This document shows, piece after piece, positions 47,323 through 57,090 of a stretch of 64,000 nt of DNA. The DNA lies in the NCBI RefSeq assembly GCF_933509905.1, contig NZ_OW150024.1, positions 2,994,984 through 3,058,983 on the forward strand, in the 5' to 3' direction. The position numbers were made by a program, and so were the translations under genes. Source of the DNA: Trichlorobacter ammonificans (lineage in GTDB: Bacteria > Desulfobacterota > Desulfuromonadia > Geobacterales > Pseudopelobacteraceae). Numbering within the stretch: the stretch's first letter is position 1; every line of letters begins with the position of its first letter. A model generated the notes under the pieces. The model was not told where the DNA came from and ran no database searches. It worked only from the letters and a program-made list of their open reading frames with translations.

Positions 47323-47784
47323 TCAATGGTGGTACGGCTCGTTGTTCAGGATGGTACAGGCCCGGTAGATCTGCTCCAGCAGAAAGGGACGCACCATCTG
47401 GTGGGTCAGGGTCATGGCCGACAGGGAAAGCACGGTGGCGGCCCGCTTGCGCACCTGGTCGCTGAAGCCGTAGGCCCCGCCGACGGCAAAGACCAGCTCC
47501 GGGGTGCCGCGGTCGCGGTGACGGCCGATAAACGCGGCGAAAGCGACCGAATCCATCTGCTCTCCCCGCTCGTCCAGCACCACCAGCGTCGCCTGGGGCG
47601 AGACCTGCTTCAGCAGCCGCTCCCCCTCCCGGCGCCGTCCTTCTTCGGCATCGGCATCCTTTTCGTCCTTCACCTCATCGATGGCAAACGGCAGGTAGCG
47701 GCCGACCCGTCCGGCGTACTCCCGTATTCCCTCGCGAATCCAGGAATCGCGGCTCTTGCCCAGCCAGATGACACGGCACTTCAC
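47323..47784 (-). CDS. rlmH: 23S rRNA pseudouridine(1915) N3-methyltransferase
   Basis: 153 residues. Knotted SPOUT methyltransferase; motifs LDERGEQMDSVAFAAFI, FAVGGAYGFSDQV and LTHQMVRPFLLEQIYRA. Positioned directly after rsfS and nadD as in most bacteria. Confidence 0.97.
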   Translation of the reverse strand: MKCRVIWLGKSRDSWIREGIREYAGRVGRYLPFAIDEVKDEKDADAEEGRRREGERLLKQVSPQATLVVLDERGEQMDSVAFAAFIGRHRDRGTPELVFAVGGAYGFSDQVRKRAATVLSLSAMTLTHQMVRPFLLEQIYRACTILNNEPYHH

Positions 47785-47796
47785 GGCAGCATCCGG

Positions 47797-48213
47797 TCAG
47801 AAGGCGAAAGATGCCTTGTTGGCTGCGTCCGTGGCTGCAAGGGCGGCGGGCAGCTCGACCACGGCAGCCTGACTCCAGAGGCCGTCCAGGTCATACCGGC
47901 GACGCTGCTCCTCGTGGAAGATATGCACCAGCACATCGCTGTAATCCATCACGATCCACTTCCCTTCGGTCTCGCCCTCGATTTCCTGGACCTTGCCGAA
48001 CTTCTTCAGTTCGCGCCGGATATGGTCGCAGATGGCCTGATTCTGTTTGTCGGACTGGCCGGAGATGATCACCAGGAAGTCGGCGATGGTACTGATACCG
48101 GTGATATCAAGCACCTTGAGGTCGTACCCCTTCTTGTCGGCGGCCAGTTCGGCACAGCGCAGGGCCCGCTCGACACCGCTCAGGCTCGGTTTTTCTACGG
48201 TTGCTTCACTCAT
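47797..48213 (-). CDS. rsfS: Ribosomal silencing factor RsfS
   Basis: 138 residues. Binds uL14 and blocks subunit joining in slow growth. DUF143 core: DFLVIISGQSDKQNQAICDHI, WIVMDYSDVLVHIFHEEQRRRYDLDGLW. Overlaps nadD by 4 nt and precedes rlmH. Confidence 0.97.
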   Translation of the reverse strand: MSEATVEKPSLSGVERALRCAELAADKKGYDLKVLDITGISTIADFLVIISGQSDKQNQAICDHIRRELKKFGKVQEIEGETEGKWIVMDYSDVLVHIFHEEQRRRYDLDGLWSQAAVVELPAALAATDAANKASFAF

Positions 48214-48851
48214 GATCGATACAATCCCTTCTGGGCGATATAGTTCTCTACACCCGGCGGCACTAGGTAGCGGATCGAGCGTCCCGCTGCCAGCAGTTCC
48301 CGCAGGCGGCTTGACGAAATGTCCAGCTGCGTGCCCGCCACGAAACGGATGACGGTGCCGCAGCTATGACGCAACTGGTCGGCTGACTCCCGGCTGAACC
48401 GGCCGCGCACCGCCTCCGGCAGCTGCTGCAGCGGATCGGCGATCTCCCGGCCGGGGCGGCCGATCACCACCAGGGAGGCCAGCTCGAAAATCTCGGCGTA
48501 CCGGTGCCAGAGTCCCAGCTCCAGGAACGAATCGCCGCCGATGATGAAATGCAGCTCGTTACCGGGCTGCTCCTCCCGGAGTGCGGCCAGGGTCTCCACG
48601 GTGTAGGATTTCCCCCCCCGCCGGGCTTCGATGTCGCTGATCCCGAACAACGGGTTGCCGGCAATGGCCAGCTGCACCATCTCCCGGCGCTGCCGGAAGG
48701 GGATATCCCCGGCCAGCGGTTTGTGGGGCGGGTCGGCAGCCGGAATAAACAGCACCTGATCCAGCCCGGCCCCTTCGCGGGCCTCTTCGGCGATCCGCAG
48801 GTGCGCCAGATGAACCGGATTGAAGGTGCCGCCCAGCAGGCCGAGCTTCAT
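48210..48851 (-). CDS. nadD: Nicotinate-nucleotide adenylyltransferase
   Basis: 213 residues. Makes deamido-NAD from nicotinate mononucleotide and ATP. GTFNPVHLAHL (HxGH-type adenylyl motif), IPAADPPHK and ISSSRLRELLAAG are present. Overlaps rsfS; the previous arn gene ends 8 nt upstream. Confidence 0.96.
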   Translation of the reverse strand: MKLGLLGGTFNPVHLAHLRIAEEAREGAGLDQVLFIPAADPPHKPLAGDIPFRQRREMVQLAIAGNPLFGISDIEARRGGKSYTVETLAALREEQPGNELHFIIGGDSFLELGLWHRYAEIFELASLVVIGRPGREIADPLQQLPEAVRGRFSRESADQLRHSCGTVIRFVAGTQLDISSSRLRELLAAGRSIRYLVPPGVENYIAQKGLYRS

Positions 48852-48859
48852 GGTGGCTC

Positions 48860-49900
48860 CTACAAGAACTCCGACAGTTTTTCCCGCTCGTCCACCAGGT
48901 AGAACTCCAGGGTTTGGCGCAGGGCGTCGTCAATGGTGGTGACCGGCTCCCACCCCAGGCACTCCTTGGCCTTTTTCACCGACGGCACCCGGGTGAGCAT
49001 ATCCTGGTACCCCTTGCCGTAGAAGCTGTCGGAGGAGGTCTCCACGATGCGGCACTTGTCGGCTTTTTCCTTGTAGAGCGGGAAGGTGGCCACCATGGCC
49101 CGCAGCTTTTCCGCCAGCTCCTTCACCGACAGATCGTTCTTCGGGTTGCCGATGTTGAAGATCTTGCCGTCGGCGCAGCCGTCCTTATTCTCGATGATCT
49201 TCATCAGCGCATCGATGCCGTCCTCGATGAAGGTGAAAGAGCGGCGCTGGTTGCCGCCGTCCACCAGCAGGATCGGCTCTTCCGCCAGGATGTTGTATAG
49301 GAACTGGGTCAGCACCCGGGAACTGCCTTCCTTGGCGGTGTGGATGCTGTCCAGCTTGGGACCGATCCAGTTGAAGGGGCGGAACAGGGTGAACTTCAGT
49401 CCCTCGTGGTTGCCGTAGGCGTAGATCACCCGGTCCAGCATCTGCTTGGCGCAGGAGTAAATCCAGCGTTCCTTGGCGATGGGGCCCAGCACCAGCGGCG
49501 AGTTTTCCTCGTCGAACTCGGCGTCCGGGCTCATGCCGTACACCTCCGAGGTGGAGGGGAAGATGACCCGCTTCTTGTGCTTGACGCACTGGCGGATGAT
49601 CTTGAGGTTTTCCTCGAAATCCAGCTCAAAGACCCGCAGCGGGTCCTTCACGTAGGTAACCGGCGTGGCAATGGCCACCAGGGGAAGCACCACGTCGCAC
49701 TTCTTGATGTGGTACTCGATCCATTCCTTGTTGATGGTGATGTCCCCCTCCAGGAAATGGAACCGTTCGTGCCCCAGGGAGCGCTCCAGCTTGTCGCAGG
49801 CCATGTCCAGACCGAAGACCTCCCAGTCGGTGGTGGTCAGAATCCGATGGGTAAGGGCATTGCCGATAAAGCCGTTGACGCCGAGTATCAGTACTTTCAT
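48860..49900 (-). CDS. ArnA C-terminal domain-type UDP-glucuronate decarboxylase/oxidase
   Basis: 346 residues. SDR epimerase family matching the dehydrogenase half of E. coli ArnA: Rossmann [10 protein letters not shown], catalytic Ser-Tyr-Lys in STSEVYG and [23 protein letters not shown]. Turns UDP-glucuronate to UDP-4-keto-pentose. Here encoded alone; the formyltransferase half is the separate upstream gene. Stands between arnA(FT) and nadD in the same operon. Confidence 0.9.
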   Translation of the reverse strand: MKVLILGVNGFIGNALTHRILTTTDWEVFGLDMACDKLERSLGHERFHFLEGDITINKEWIEYHIKKCDVVLPLVAIATPVTYVKDPLRVFELDFEENLKIIRQCVKHKKRVIFPSTSEVYGMSPDAEFDEENSPLVLGPIAKERWIYSCAKQMLDRVIYAYGNHEGLKFTLFRPFNWIGPKLDSIHTAKEGSSRVLTQFLYNILAEEPILLVDGGNQRRSFTFIEDGIDALMKIIENKDGCADGKIFNIGNPKNDLSVKELAEKLRAMVATFPLYKEKADKCRIVETSSDSFYGKGYQDMLTRVPSVKKAKECLGWEPVTTIDDALRQTLEFYLVDEREKLSEFL

Positions 49901-49916
49901 TGCCTGCTCCTGTTGG

Positions 49917-50813
49917 TTATGAGAATCGATCCGATGGGGAAAACACCTGTTCCGCCGCAGCCGTTTCCGGGCCGTCCCCCCGCTGCAACCGACGGATTTC
50001 CAGCAGTCCGTCGCCGGTCCCCACCAGCAGCGGCGAGTGCGACACGATCAGGCCCGGCTCCGCCTGCCCTTCCACCGGCCAGGCGGACCAGATGACGATC
50101 GTGTCGCCGTTCAGTTCGGTAAAGGCGCCGGGGTACGGATGGGTCACCCCCCGGATCAGGTTGTAAATCTGCAGGGCGCTCCGGCGCCAGTCGATCCGGC
50201 CGTCGGCCGGTTTGCGCCCCCCGAAGTAGCTGCCGGCCGCCAGGTCCATCGGGATACGTGCCGCCGTACCGGCCGCCAGTCGGGGCCAGGCGCGGCGCAG
50301 CACCGTAACGGCGGCTTCGGTCACCTTGCCGAAGACCTCAAAGGCCGTATCGGTGAACGCAATGGCAACCGTCTCCTGATCCACGATATCGCCGGCGTCC
50401 GGCTTGGCCACCATATAGTGCAGGGTGGCCCCGGTTTCGGTCTCGCCGTTGATCACGGCCCAGTTGACCGGTACCCGGCCGCGGTACTTGGGCAACCAGG
50501 ACCCGTGCAGGTTCAGCGCCCCCCTGGCCGGAATCTCCAGCACCTCCGGCACGATCATGTTCCGGTAGTAGAAGGAAAAGAGGAAATCCGGTCCAATATT
50601 CCGCAGCCGTTCGATGTTCTCCGGCTCATTGATGGAGCTGGTCAGGTACGGAATACCGTGCTGTTCGGCCAGCTCGCGCACCGGGCTGAACCAGATCTGC
50701 TCCGTGGCGGCGTCCTCGTGGGTGAAGATCAGGCTGATCTGCGCCCCTTGCCGCAGCAACTCTTCGATGCAGCGGTAGCCGACATTATGGTAGGCACAGA
50801 CAACCAGTTTCAT
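49917..50813 (-). CDS. ArnA N-terminal domain-type formyltransferase
   Basis: 298 residues. Formyltransferase fold with catalytic Asn-His-Asp: [34 protein letters not shown] followed by DAGDIV. Formylates UDP-Ara4N with 10-formyl-THF. In E. coli it is fused to the dehydrogenase domain; here the two are adjacent and 16 nt apart. Overlaps arnC by 4 nt. Confidence 0.88.
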   Translation of the reverse strand: MKLVVCAYHNVGYRCIEELLRQGAQISLIFTHEDAATEQIWFSPVRELAEQHGIPYLTSSINEPENIERLRNIGPDFLFSFYYRNMIVPEVLEIPARGALNLHGSWLPKYRGRVPVNWAVINGETETGATLHYMVAKPDAGDIVDQETVAIAFTDTAFEVFGKVTEAAVTVLRRAWPRLAAGTAARIPMDLAAGSYFGGRKPADGRIDWRRSALQIYNLIRGVTHPYPGAFTELNGDTIVIWSAWPVEGQAEPGLIVSHSPLLVGTGDGLLEIRRLQRGDGPETAAAEQVFSPSDRFS

Positions 50814-51748
50814 GGTTCCTCGAATCCGTAGGTTTTCCGCACCACATACCGCGGCCGTTTCCGTACCTCCTGATAGATCCGCCCCACGTACTCACCCACG
50901 ATACCGATACCGAAGATGATGATACCGATGAAAAAGAAGAGGATAGCAAACAGGGTGAACACCCCCTCCACCTCGGCACCGATCATGAAGCGCCGCACGA
51001 ACAGCAGCACGGCAAAGGCCACCGCCAGGAAGGAGGTGATGATCCCCAGCAGGGCGAACAGTTGCAGCGGCACCAGGGAGAAGCCGGTCATCAGGTCGAA
51101 GTTGAGCCGGATCAGGCGGTAGAAGGAGTACTTGCTCTCCCCCAGGGTCCGTTCCTCGTGCCCCACCATGATCTCGGTCGGATTGGAGGAAAAGGTCTGG
51201 GCCAGGGCCGGAATAAAGGTGGTGGACTCGCCGCACTGATTGATATTGTCAATAATGTTGCGATGATAGGCTCGCAGCATGCAGCCGTAGTCACTCATCT
51301 GCATGCCGGTCATTTTGTTGGTGGTGATGTTGACAATCCGCGACGCCACCCGCCTGAACAGCGGGTCCTGGCGCTTTTTCCGAATAGTACCCACCACGTC
51401 GTGGCCTTTTTCAATCTCCGCGATCATACGCGGAATCTCCTCCGGCGGATTCTGCAGATCGGCGTCCAGGGTAATCACGATCTCCCCGCTGGAGCGCTCG
51501 AAGGCCGCCAGAATGGCCATATGCTGGCCGAAATTGCCGTTGAATTCCACCACCTTGACGCCGGGATACTGCGCCACATAGCTCCGGAGAATCTCCAGAG
51601 AACGATCACGGGAGCCGTCATTGGTAAAGATGATCTCGAAAGGTTTTTGCAGGCCGGCGGCTACGGGATAGAGCCGCTCCATCAGCGGCTGGAGCGTCTT
51701 CTCCTCGTTGTAGACCGGTATGATAATGCTGACATAGGGTCTGGTCAT
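50810..51748 (-). CDS. arnC: Undecaprenyl-phosphate 4-deoxy-4-formamido-L-arabinose transferase-like (ArnC, GT2)
   Basis: 312 residues. Family-2 glycosyltransferase: VSIIIPVYNEEKTLQPL, LDADLQNPPEEI, then SKYSFYRLIRLN and two C-terminal hydrophobic helices (LVPLQLFALLGIITSFLAVAFAV and GVFTLFAILFFFIGIIIFGIGIVGEYVGRIY). Loads the formamido-arabinose on undecaprenyl phosphate. With the two split-ArnA genes it forms most of the lipid A Ara4N pathway; arnB, arnD and arnT are not in the window. Confidence 0.88.
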   Translation of the reverse strand: MTRPYVSIIIPVYNEEKTLQPLMERLYPVAAGLQKPFEIIFTNDGSRDRSLEILRSYVAQYPGVKVVEFNGNFGQHMAILAAFERSSGEIVITLDADLQNPPEEIPRMIAEIEKGHDVVGTIRKKRQDPLFRRVASRIVNITTNKMTGMQMSDYGCMLRAYHRNIIDNINQCGESTTFIPALAQTFSSNPTEIMVGHEERTLGESKYSFYRLIRLNFDLMTGFSLVPLQLFALLGIITSFLAVAFAVLLFVRRFMIGAEVEGVFTLFAILFFFIGIIIFGIGIVGEYVGRIYQEVRKRPRYVVRKTYGFEEP

Positions 51749-52881
51749 GGGGCCTGCTTCTCCTTTGCCAGTAGGGTCATCACCTCGCTGCCCCAGAGGT
51801 CCGTCTGCCAGCGGCGCACGCCCGGCAGGGCGGCAAGCTGTGCCGGATTGTCGGGCTGCTGTTCAGCGATCCGTTCCAGTAGCCAGTTGGGAGCGATCAG
51901 GCCGGGGGACAGGCCGATTGATCCGCTGAAGTGCTCTCGCCACTGTTTCAACCCGGTGAGCCGGGCCTTGACGCCGGGATTGGCCTCGCCGCGGGTACGG
52001 GGGTACCGGGGCAGCTCATTGTCAGGCAACGCCTTGGCATGCTGGACAGCAGCCAGCAGCCGCTCACCGTGGCGACTCTTCAGTTTCGGCGTCAGCCCCG
52101 CTATGCCGTCCATTTCCGGAAGCGTATCCGGCTGACGCTCCGCAAGCTGCAGCAGTGCCTCCGACGGCAGCACCTTGAACGGCGGACGGTCCAACTCCCG
52201 GGCCAACCCGTCCCGCAGCTGGAGCAGTTCTTCCAAAACAGCAAGGTTACGGGGCTTGAGCTTGCCCGCCCCCTTGAACTGCAGGAACAAAGGCCCCTCC
52301 CCTTTTTCGGCCATCCGGTTTGCCGCCACCAGGGCACATTCCTCCGCTACCCAGGCAGTGCGGCCGCACTCGTCGAGCCGACCGCGCAGCAGATCGGCCA
52401 GCCTGAGCAGGTGTGCCGTATCGTTGGCGGCATAGGCCGCCATCTCCGGCGTCAGAGGACGTTTGCTCCAGTCGGCCTTTTGGTACTTCTTGTCAAGCTC
52501 AACACCGAAATGGTTCCGCAGCAGCGCGGCAAGCCCAAACTCCGGTTTTCCCAGAAACTGGGCGGCAATCATGGTGTCGAACATACGGGCCACGGTGATA
52601 CCGAAGTCGCGATGCAGCGAACGGATATCGTAATCGCCGCCGTGAAACACGGTCAGTACCGCCGGGTCTGCCAGTAACGCCGCCAATGGCGCCAGATCGT
52701 CAACCTGCAACGGGTCGATCAGCCAGGTGGCCTCCCGACTGGAAAGCTGCAGCAGGCAGACCTTTTCGCGGTAGTGGTGCAGTGAATCGGCTTCCAGGTC
52801 AAGGGCCAGTTCCGGTGCTCCGCGCAAACTGTCGCAAACCTGCGCCAGCAGCGAGGTGCTTTCAATCAACGTATAGGCCAT
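51745..52881 (-). CDS. rnd: Ribonuclease D
   Basis: 378 residues. 3'-5' exoribonuclease for tRNA maturation. DEDD residues are visible in ALDLEADSLHHY, HGGDYDIRSLHRDF and YAANDTAHLLRL; an HRDC domain follows (about 210-290) and a second, HRDC-like region ends the protein. Overlaps arnC by 4 nt. Confidence 0.94.
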   Translation of the reverse strand: MAYTLIESTSLLAQVCDSLRGAPELALDLEADSLHHYREKVCLLQLSSREATWLIDPLQVDDLAPLAALLADPAVLTVFHGGDYDIRSLHRDFGITVARMFDTMIAAQFLGKPEFGLAALLRNHFGVELDKKYQKADWSKRPLTPEMAAYAANDTAHLLRLADLLRGRLDECGRTAWVAEECALVAANRMAEKGEGPLFLQFKGAGKLKPRNLAVLEELLQLRDGLARELDRPPFKVLPSEALLQLAERQPDTLPEMDGIAGLTPKLKSRHGERLLAAVQHAKALPDNELPRYPRTRGEANPGVKARLTGLKQWREHFSGSIGLSPGLIAPNWLLERIAEQQPDNPAQLAALPGVRRWQTDLWGSEVMTLLAKEKQAP

Positions 52882-52886
52882 TACCG

Positions 52887-53927
52887 TTAAAGCTCCTTCA
52901 CGATACTATAGGCGGTGGTGCGCTGGGCGGGGCGGAACCCGGCCCCGGTAATCAGCTCGACCATCTCGTCCTGGCTCATGCGGAAGCGGCAGCCGGCAGC
53001 GGCCACGACGTTTTCCTCCAGCATGGTGCCGCCGAGATCGTTGGCTCCGAAAAACAGGGCGACCTGGGCCAGCTTGGCCCCCTGGGTAACCCAGCTTGCC
53101 TGGATATTGGGGATGTTGTCCAGCACGATCCGCGACAGCGCCAGCACCTTGAGGTACTCAACCCCGGTGGCGGTTTCCCCTCCCAGCTCGGTGTTACCCG
53201 GCTGGTAGGTCCAGGGGATGAAGGCGCTGAACGAACCGCCCTCTGCCTGCAGTTCCCGGACCCGGAACAGATGTTCCACGATCTGTTCCGGTGTTTCCCT
53301 GCTGCCGAACATCATGGTGGCGGTGGTGAGCATCCCTAAGGAGGCTGCGGTCAGCATCACTTCCCGCCACTGCTGCCAGCCGATCTTTTTCGGCGATATG
53401 GCCTGACGCACCTCATCCACCAGGATTTCAGCGCCGCCGCCCGGCACGGAATCAAGCCCGGCCTGCTGCAGCCGCTCCAGGGTCCGGCGGATGGTCAGCC
53501 CCTCGCGCCCGGCCAGGTGGTGAATCTCCGCCGGCGACAGGGAGTGATTCTGCACCTGGGGAAATATTTTTTTGATTTTGCAAAACAATTGTTCGAAATA
53601 ATCAAGCCGCAGACCGGGGTGCAGCCCCCCCTGCATCAGCAGTTGCGTCCCCCCCTGTTCCACCAGTTCCGCCACCTTTGCCAGGATGACGTCGTGCTCC
53701 AGCAGGTAGGCATCGGCTGCGTCACTGTCCCGGTAAAAGGCGCAGAAGCTGCACCGCGATTCGCAGATATTGGTGTAGTTGACGTTACGGTCAACGACAA
53801 AGGTCACCCGGTTTTCCGGGTGCAGGCGACGGCGGATAGCATCGGCCCAGCGGCCCAGCGTCAATAGATCGCCGTCCCGCAGCAGGATAACTGCCTGCTG
53901 CCGGTCCGGCAGAACGGTATTCAGCAT
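52887..53927 (-). CDS. mqnC: Cyclic dehypoxanthine futalosine synthase (MqnC, radical SAM)
   Basis: 346 residues. Radical SAM enzyme of the futalosine menaquinone route: CESRCSFCAF holds the cluster CxxxCxxC, with VVDRNVNYTNI before it and QLLMQGGLHPGL and FIPWTYQPGNTELGG later. Converts dehypoxanthine futalosine to the cyclic product. Overlaps ybgC by 7 nt, 5 nt before rnd. Confidence 0.94.
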   Translation of the reverse strand: MLNTVLPDRQQAVILLRDGDLLTLGRWADAIRRRLHPENRVTFVVDRNVNYTNICESRCSFCAFYRDSDAADAYLLEHDVILAKVAELVEQGGTQLLMQGGLHPGLRLDYFEQLFCKIKKIFPQVQNHSLSPAEIHHLAGREGLTIRRTLERLQQAGLDSVPGGGAEILVDEVRQAISPKKIGWQQWREVMLTAASLGMLTTATMMFGSRETPEQIVEHLFRVRELQAEGGSFSAFIPWTYQPGNTELGGETATGVEYLKVLALSRIVLDNIPNIQASWVTQGAKLAQVALFFGANDLGGTMLEENVVAAAGCRFRMSQDEMVELITGAGFRPAQRTTAYSIVKEL

Positions 53928-54319
53928 GCCGCCACCTCTGCCGCCAGCAGCTCCCGTATGGCAGCCGGTATCCTCCGCGCCTTCAACTCAGGCGTTACGC
54001 AGGCCAGGGTCACCAGCAGTTCCACCAGCAGGTGGTCGTCATGGTCCCGCCGGATCTGCTGCCGCAAGGTGAAGGAGGAACCACCGACCCTGACCGGCAC
54101 CGTCAGGACCCTGAGCAGGTCATCATGGCGGGCAGGCAGCCTGAAGTCGATTTCCATCCGCACCACCGGAAGCACCGCACCGTCGGCAGCCAGGGCGGCC
54201 ACCGAGTGGCCCCGCTCCCGCAGGTATTCGGTCCTGGCCCGCTCGCAGTAGTTCAGGTAGTTGGAATGGTAGACCACTCCGGCAGCATCCGTATCTTCGT
54301 AGTATACCCTGATCAGCAT
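53921..54319 (-). CDS. ybgC: YbgC-family acyl-CoA thioesterase
   Basis: 132 residues. Hotdog-fold 4HBT domain with the active Asp in YYEDTDAAGVVYHSNYLNYCERARTEYL. Usually beside tol-pal; here it heads a different operon with mqnC and rnd. Upstream 221 bp to rsmG contain no clear consensus promoter, though AT-rich TTTTGxxAAAA words lie there. Confidence 0.9.
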   Translation of the reverse strand: MLIRVYYEDTDAAGVVYHSNYLNYCERARTEYLRERGHSVAALAADGAVLPVVRMEIDFRLPARHDDLLRVLTVPVRVGGSSFTLRQQIRRDHDDHLLVELLVTLACVTPELKARRIPAAIRELLAAEVAAC

Positions 54320-54540
54320 CGGTCACCTGTGGAGAGCACTTTACTGTAGATGGCAGGGCATGGCAACCGGCTTCTCCCTGGCCGGTGCGCCAAAATCTGT
54401 TGTTTTGACCAAAATCCCACCAAACGAATGAAAAGCCATTTCAAGCGTTTTTTACACAAAACACAACCAAAACCATTCTGCCTACCCCAAAAACCAGCCT
54501 GAGAGCCACTGGGGTCGTCGTGCGCAAATGGCTGTTATTA

Positions 54541-55185
54541 CTACGTTTGTTCAAAAACGACCAGGCTACGCTCTCCCATTCCCCTGGGCAAGCGGTAATG
54601 GCGGGTCGCACGGTGCCGCAGGGCAAACTGTTCTTCAATGACGGACACCACCGCCGAGTACTCACGGCCGTCACCGGCCACCATGGCGATGAGGCGCCCG
54701 CCCGGCCGAATCAGTTGATGGGCCACCTGCACAAAGCGGAGCGGATCGCGAAAGGCACGGGAGGTGACAACGTGGTAACGGCCGCTGTTCTGCTCCAGAT
54801 GAGTTTCCACCCGCTCATGCACTGCCGTTACCCGTTCCAGCCCCAGCAATCGACAGATGTGGCGCTGAAAACGCACCTTCTTGTCAACGGCGTCAAGGGA
54901 TGTGATCGCCAGGTCGCCACGCAAAATCGCCGCAACGATTCCCGGCAGCCCTGCGCCCGAGCCGACGTCGAGCACCAGTTCTTCCTGACCGAGCAGCGGC
55001 ACAACGCTGAAGGAGTCGATGAAATGCTTGATGACGATCTGCTCGTCATTTTTCAGCGCCGTCAGATTGAAGGCCCGATTCCACCGCTTGAGCTCGACCT
55101 GGAACAGGGTGAGCTGCTCCAGCATCCGCTCGCTCAACTCAAGGCCGAACCCCTTTGCTCCTTCAAGCAGCAACTCCCTGCTCAC
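54541..55185 (-). CDS. rsmG: 16S rRNA (guanine527-N7)-methyltransferase
   Basis: 214 residues. SAM-binding core LDVGSGAGLPGIVAAIL, RVTAVHERVE and TSRAFRDPLRFV. GTG 55185 overlaps the mnmG stop as GTGA, and GGGGGA precedes it; the longer frame to 55290 is inside mnmG and is rejected. Standard mnmG-rsmG order; the usual parA-parB that follow are replaced by ybgC-mqnC here. Confidence 0.96.
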   Translation of the reverse strand: MSRELLLEGAKGFGLELSERMLEQLTLFQVELKRWNRAFNLTALKNDEQIVIKHFIDSFSVVPLLGQEELVLDVGSGAGLPGIVAAILRGDLAITSLDAVDKKVRFQRHICRLLGLERVTAVHERVETHLEQNSGRYHVVTSRAFRDPLRFVQVAHQLIRPGGRLIAMVAGDGREYSAVVSVIEEQFALRHRATRHYRLPRGMGERSLVVFEQT

Positions 55186-57059
55186 CCGCGTCCCCCACCA
55201 CTCTTGAGCACCACCGACAGAATGGCCAGCGCCGCCGGGGTCACTCCCTGGATGCGGGATGCCTGTCCCAGGGTATCGGGACGGAAGCACTCCAGCTTCT
55301 CCTTGACCTCGGCGGTGAGTCCGGCAAGCTCCCGGTATGAGAGGTCCGGCGGAATGACCGTGCTTTCCAGCTTGCGCATCCGCTCGATCTGTTCTTCCTG
55401 TCGCTCGATGTAGCCATGGTACTTGATCTGGATCTCGACCTGCTCCCGAACCGCTAACGGCAATTCTCGGGCAGCGGCATCGATCTCCGCCAGCTCTGCG
55501 TAACCGACCTCCGGACGGCGCAGCAGATGCTCCAGGGTTGTCCCCTTCTGCACCTCGCCGCAGCCGTGCCGCTCGAGCCAGCTCCGCTCGTCGTCGGCCA
55601 TGCTGATGCGGGTCTGTCTCACCCGCTCATGCTCGGCGGCAATCTGTTCGCGCTTGCGACAGAAACCGGCATACAGCTCGTCGGGCACCAGCCCCAGTTC
55701 GTGCCCCAGCTCCCGCAGGCGCAGGTCGGCGTTATCTTCCCGCAGCAGCAGCCGGTATTCGGCCCGGGAAGTGAACATCCGGTACGGCTCCCTGGTTCCC
55801 AGGGTCACCAGGTCGTCAACCATCACCCCCAGGTATCCTTGGTGCCGACCGATCCGCACCGGTTCCCTCCCCTTGGCCCGGCAGGCGGCGTTGATACCGG
55901 CCAGCAGCCCCTGGGCAGCGGCCTCCTCGTAGCCTGACGTGCCGTTGATCTGGCCGGCATGAAACAGGTTGGCGATCAGCTTGGACTCCAGGGTGGCATG
56001 GAGCTGCACCGGGTTGACGTAATCGTACTCAATGGCATAGGCCGGCCGCATGATTTCCACCCGCTCCAGTCCCACCATGGAACGGTAGAAGGCGATCTGC
56101 ACATCGATCGGCAGCGAGGTGGACATGCCGCTGGGATAGACCTCCACCGTCTCCAGCCCTTCCGGCTCGATGAAGGTCTGGTGACGTTCCTTGTCCGGAA
56201 AGCGCACCACCTTGTCCTCAATGGAGGGACAGTAGCGCGGCCCCACTCCTTCGATCACCCCGGCATACAGTGGCGAGCGATCCAACCCTCCGCGGATGAT
56301 GTCGTGGGTCTGTTCGTTGGTGTAAGCGATATGACACGGTACCTGCGGCATGACGATCCGCTCCGTGCTGTAGGAAAACGGTTGCGGCGGATCATCCCCC
56401 GGTTGTTCTTCAAGTTTTGAGAAGTCGATGGTGCGCCGGTCAAGCCGGGCCGGGGTGCCGGTCTTCAAACGCCCCACATCGAAACCGAGAGCGGCCAGAT
56501 GATCCGACAACCCCAAGGAAGGCAGATCCCCTGCCCGGCCACCGGGAAAGTTATTCAGACCGATATGAATCAGTCCCCGCATAAAGGTACCGGTGGTCAG
56601 CACCACTGTAGCGCCGCAAAACCGTATCCCGCTGCGGGTGTCAACCCCGAGCACCACCCCGCCTTCGACATGCAGACCAATAACCTCTCCCTGCTTGCAG
56701 TCGAGGCTGTCCTGCTCCTCAAGCACCCGCTTCATCCGCAGCCGGTAGAGCTGCTTGTCGGCCTGAGCCCGGGAGGCGCGCACCGCCGGCCCCTTCCGGG
56801 TATTCAGCACCCGGAACTGAATCCCAGTGGCATCGATGTTCTTTGCCATCTCGCCGCCCAGGGCATCGATCTCCTTCACCAGATGCCCCTTGGCCAGCCC
56901 GCCGATGGCCGGGTTACAGGACATGACCGCCATACCATCAAGGCTCATGTTCAGGAGCAGAGTCCGGCACCCCATGCGGGCCGCAGCCAGGGCAGCCTCG
57001 CAGCCGGCATGCCCGGCCCCCACGACAATTACATCGTATTTCTGTTCATAGCAGTACAT
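55182..57059 (-). CDS. mnmG: tRNA uridine-5-carboxymethylaminomethyl modification enzyme MnmG
   Basis: 625 residues. FAD enzyme that with MnmE modifies U34 of tRNA. VGAGHAGCEAALAAARMG dinucleotide site, MSCNPAIGGLAKGHLVKE, TTGTFMRGLIHIG, RRTIDFSKL and a C-terminal helical region. Sits between mnmE and rsmG; 31 nt after mnmE. Confidence 0.98.
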   Translation of the reverse strand: MYCYEQKYDVIVVGAGHAGCEAALAAARMGCRTLLLNMSLDGMAVMSCNPAIGGLAKGHLVKEIDALGGEMAKNIDATGIQFRVLNTRKGPAVRASRAQADKQLYRLRMKRVLEEQDSLDCKQGEVIGLHVEGGVVLGVDTRSGIRFCGATVVLTTGTFMRGLIHIGLNNFPGGRAGDLPSLGLSDHLAALGFDVGRLKTGTPARLDRRTIDFSKLEEQPGDDPPQPFSYSTERIVMPQVPCHIAYTNEQTHDIIRGGLDRSPLYAGVIEGVGPRYCPSIEDKVVRFPDKERHQTFIEPEGLETVEVYPSGMSTSLPIDVQIAFYRSMVGLERVEIMRPAYAIEYDYVNPVQLHATLESKLIANLFHAGQINGTSGYEEAAAQGLLAGINAACRAKGREPVRIGRHQGYLGVMVDDLVTLGTREPYRMFTSRAEYRLLLREDNADLRLRELGHELGLVPDELYAGFCRKREQIAAEHERVRQTRISMADDERSWLERHGCGEVQKGTTLEHLLRRPEVGYAELAEIDAAARELPLAVREQVEIQIKYHGYIERQEEQIERMRKLESTVIPPDLSYRELAGLTAEVKEKLECFRPDTLGQASRIQGVTPAALAILSVVLKSGGGRG

Positions 57060-57090
57060 AGCTCACCCATGTTTCACGTGAAACATCCCC

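Noticed and set aside
54441..54674. A 77-codon minus-strand frame between ybgC and rsmG
   Set aside because: It overlaps the end of rsmG in another frame and has no ribosome site or homology features; the gap remains non-coding.
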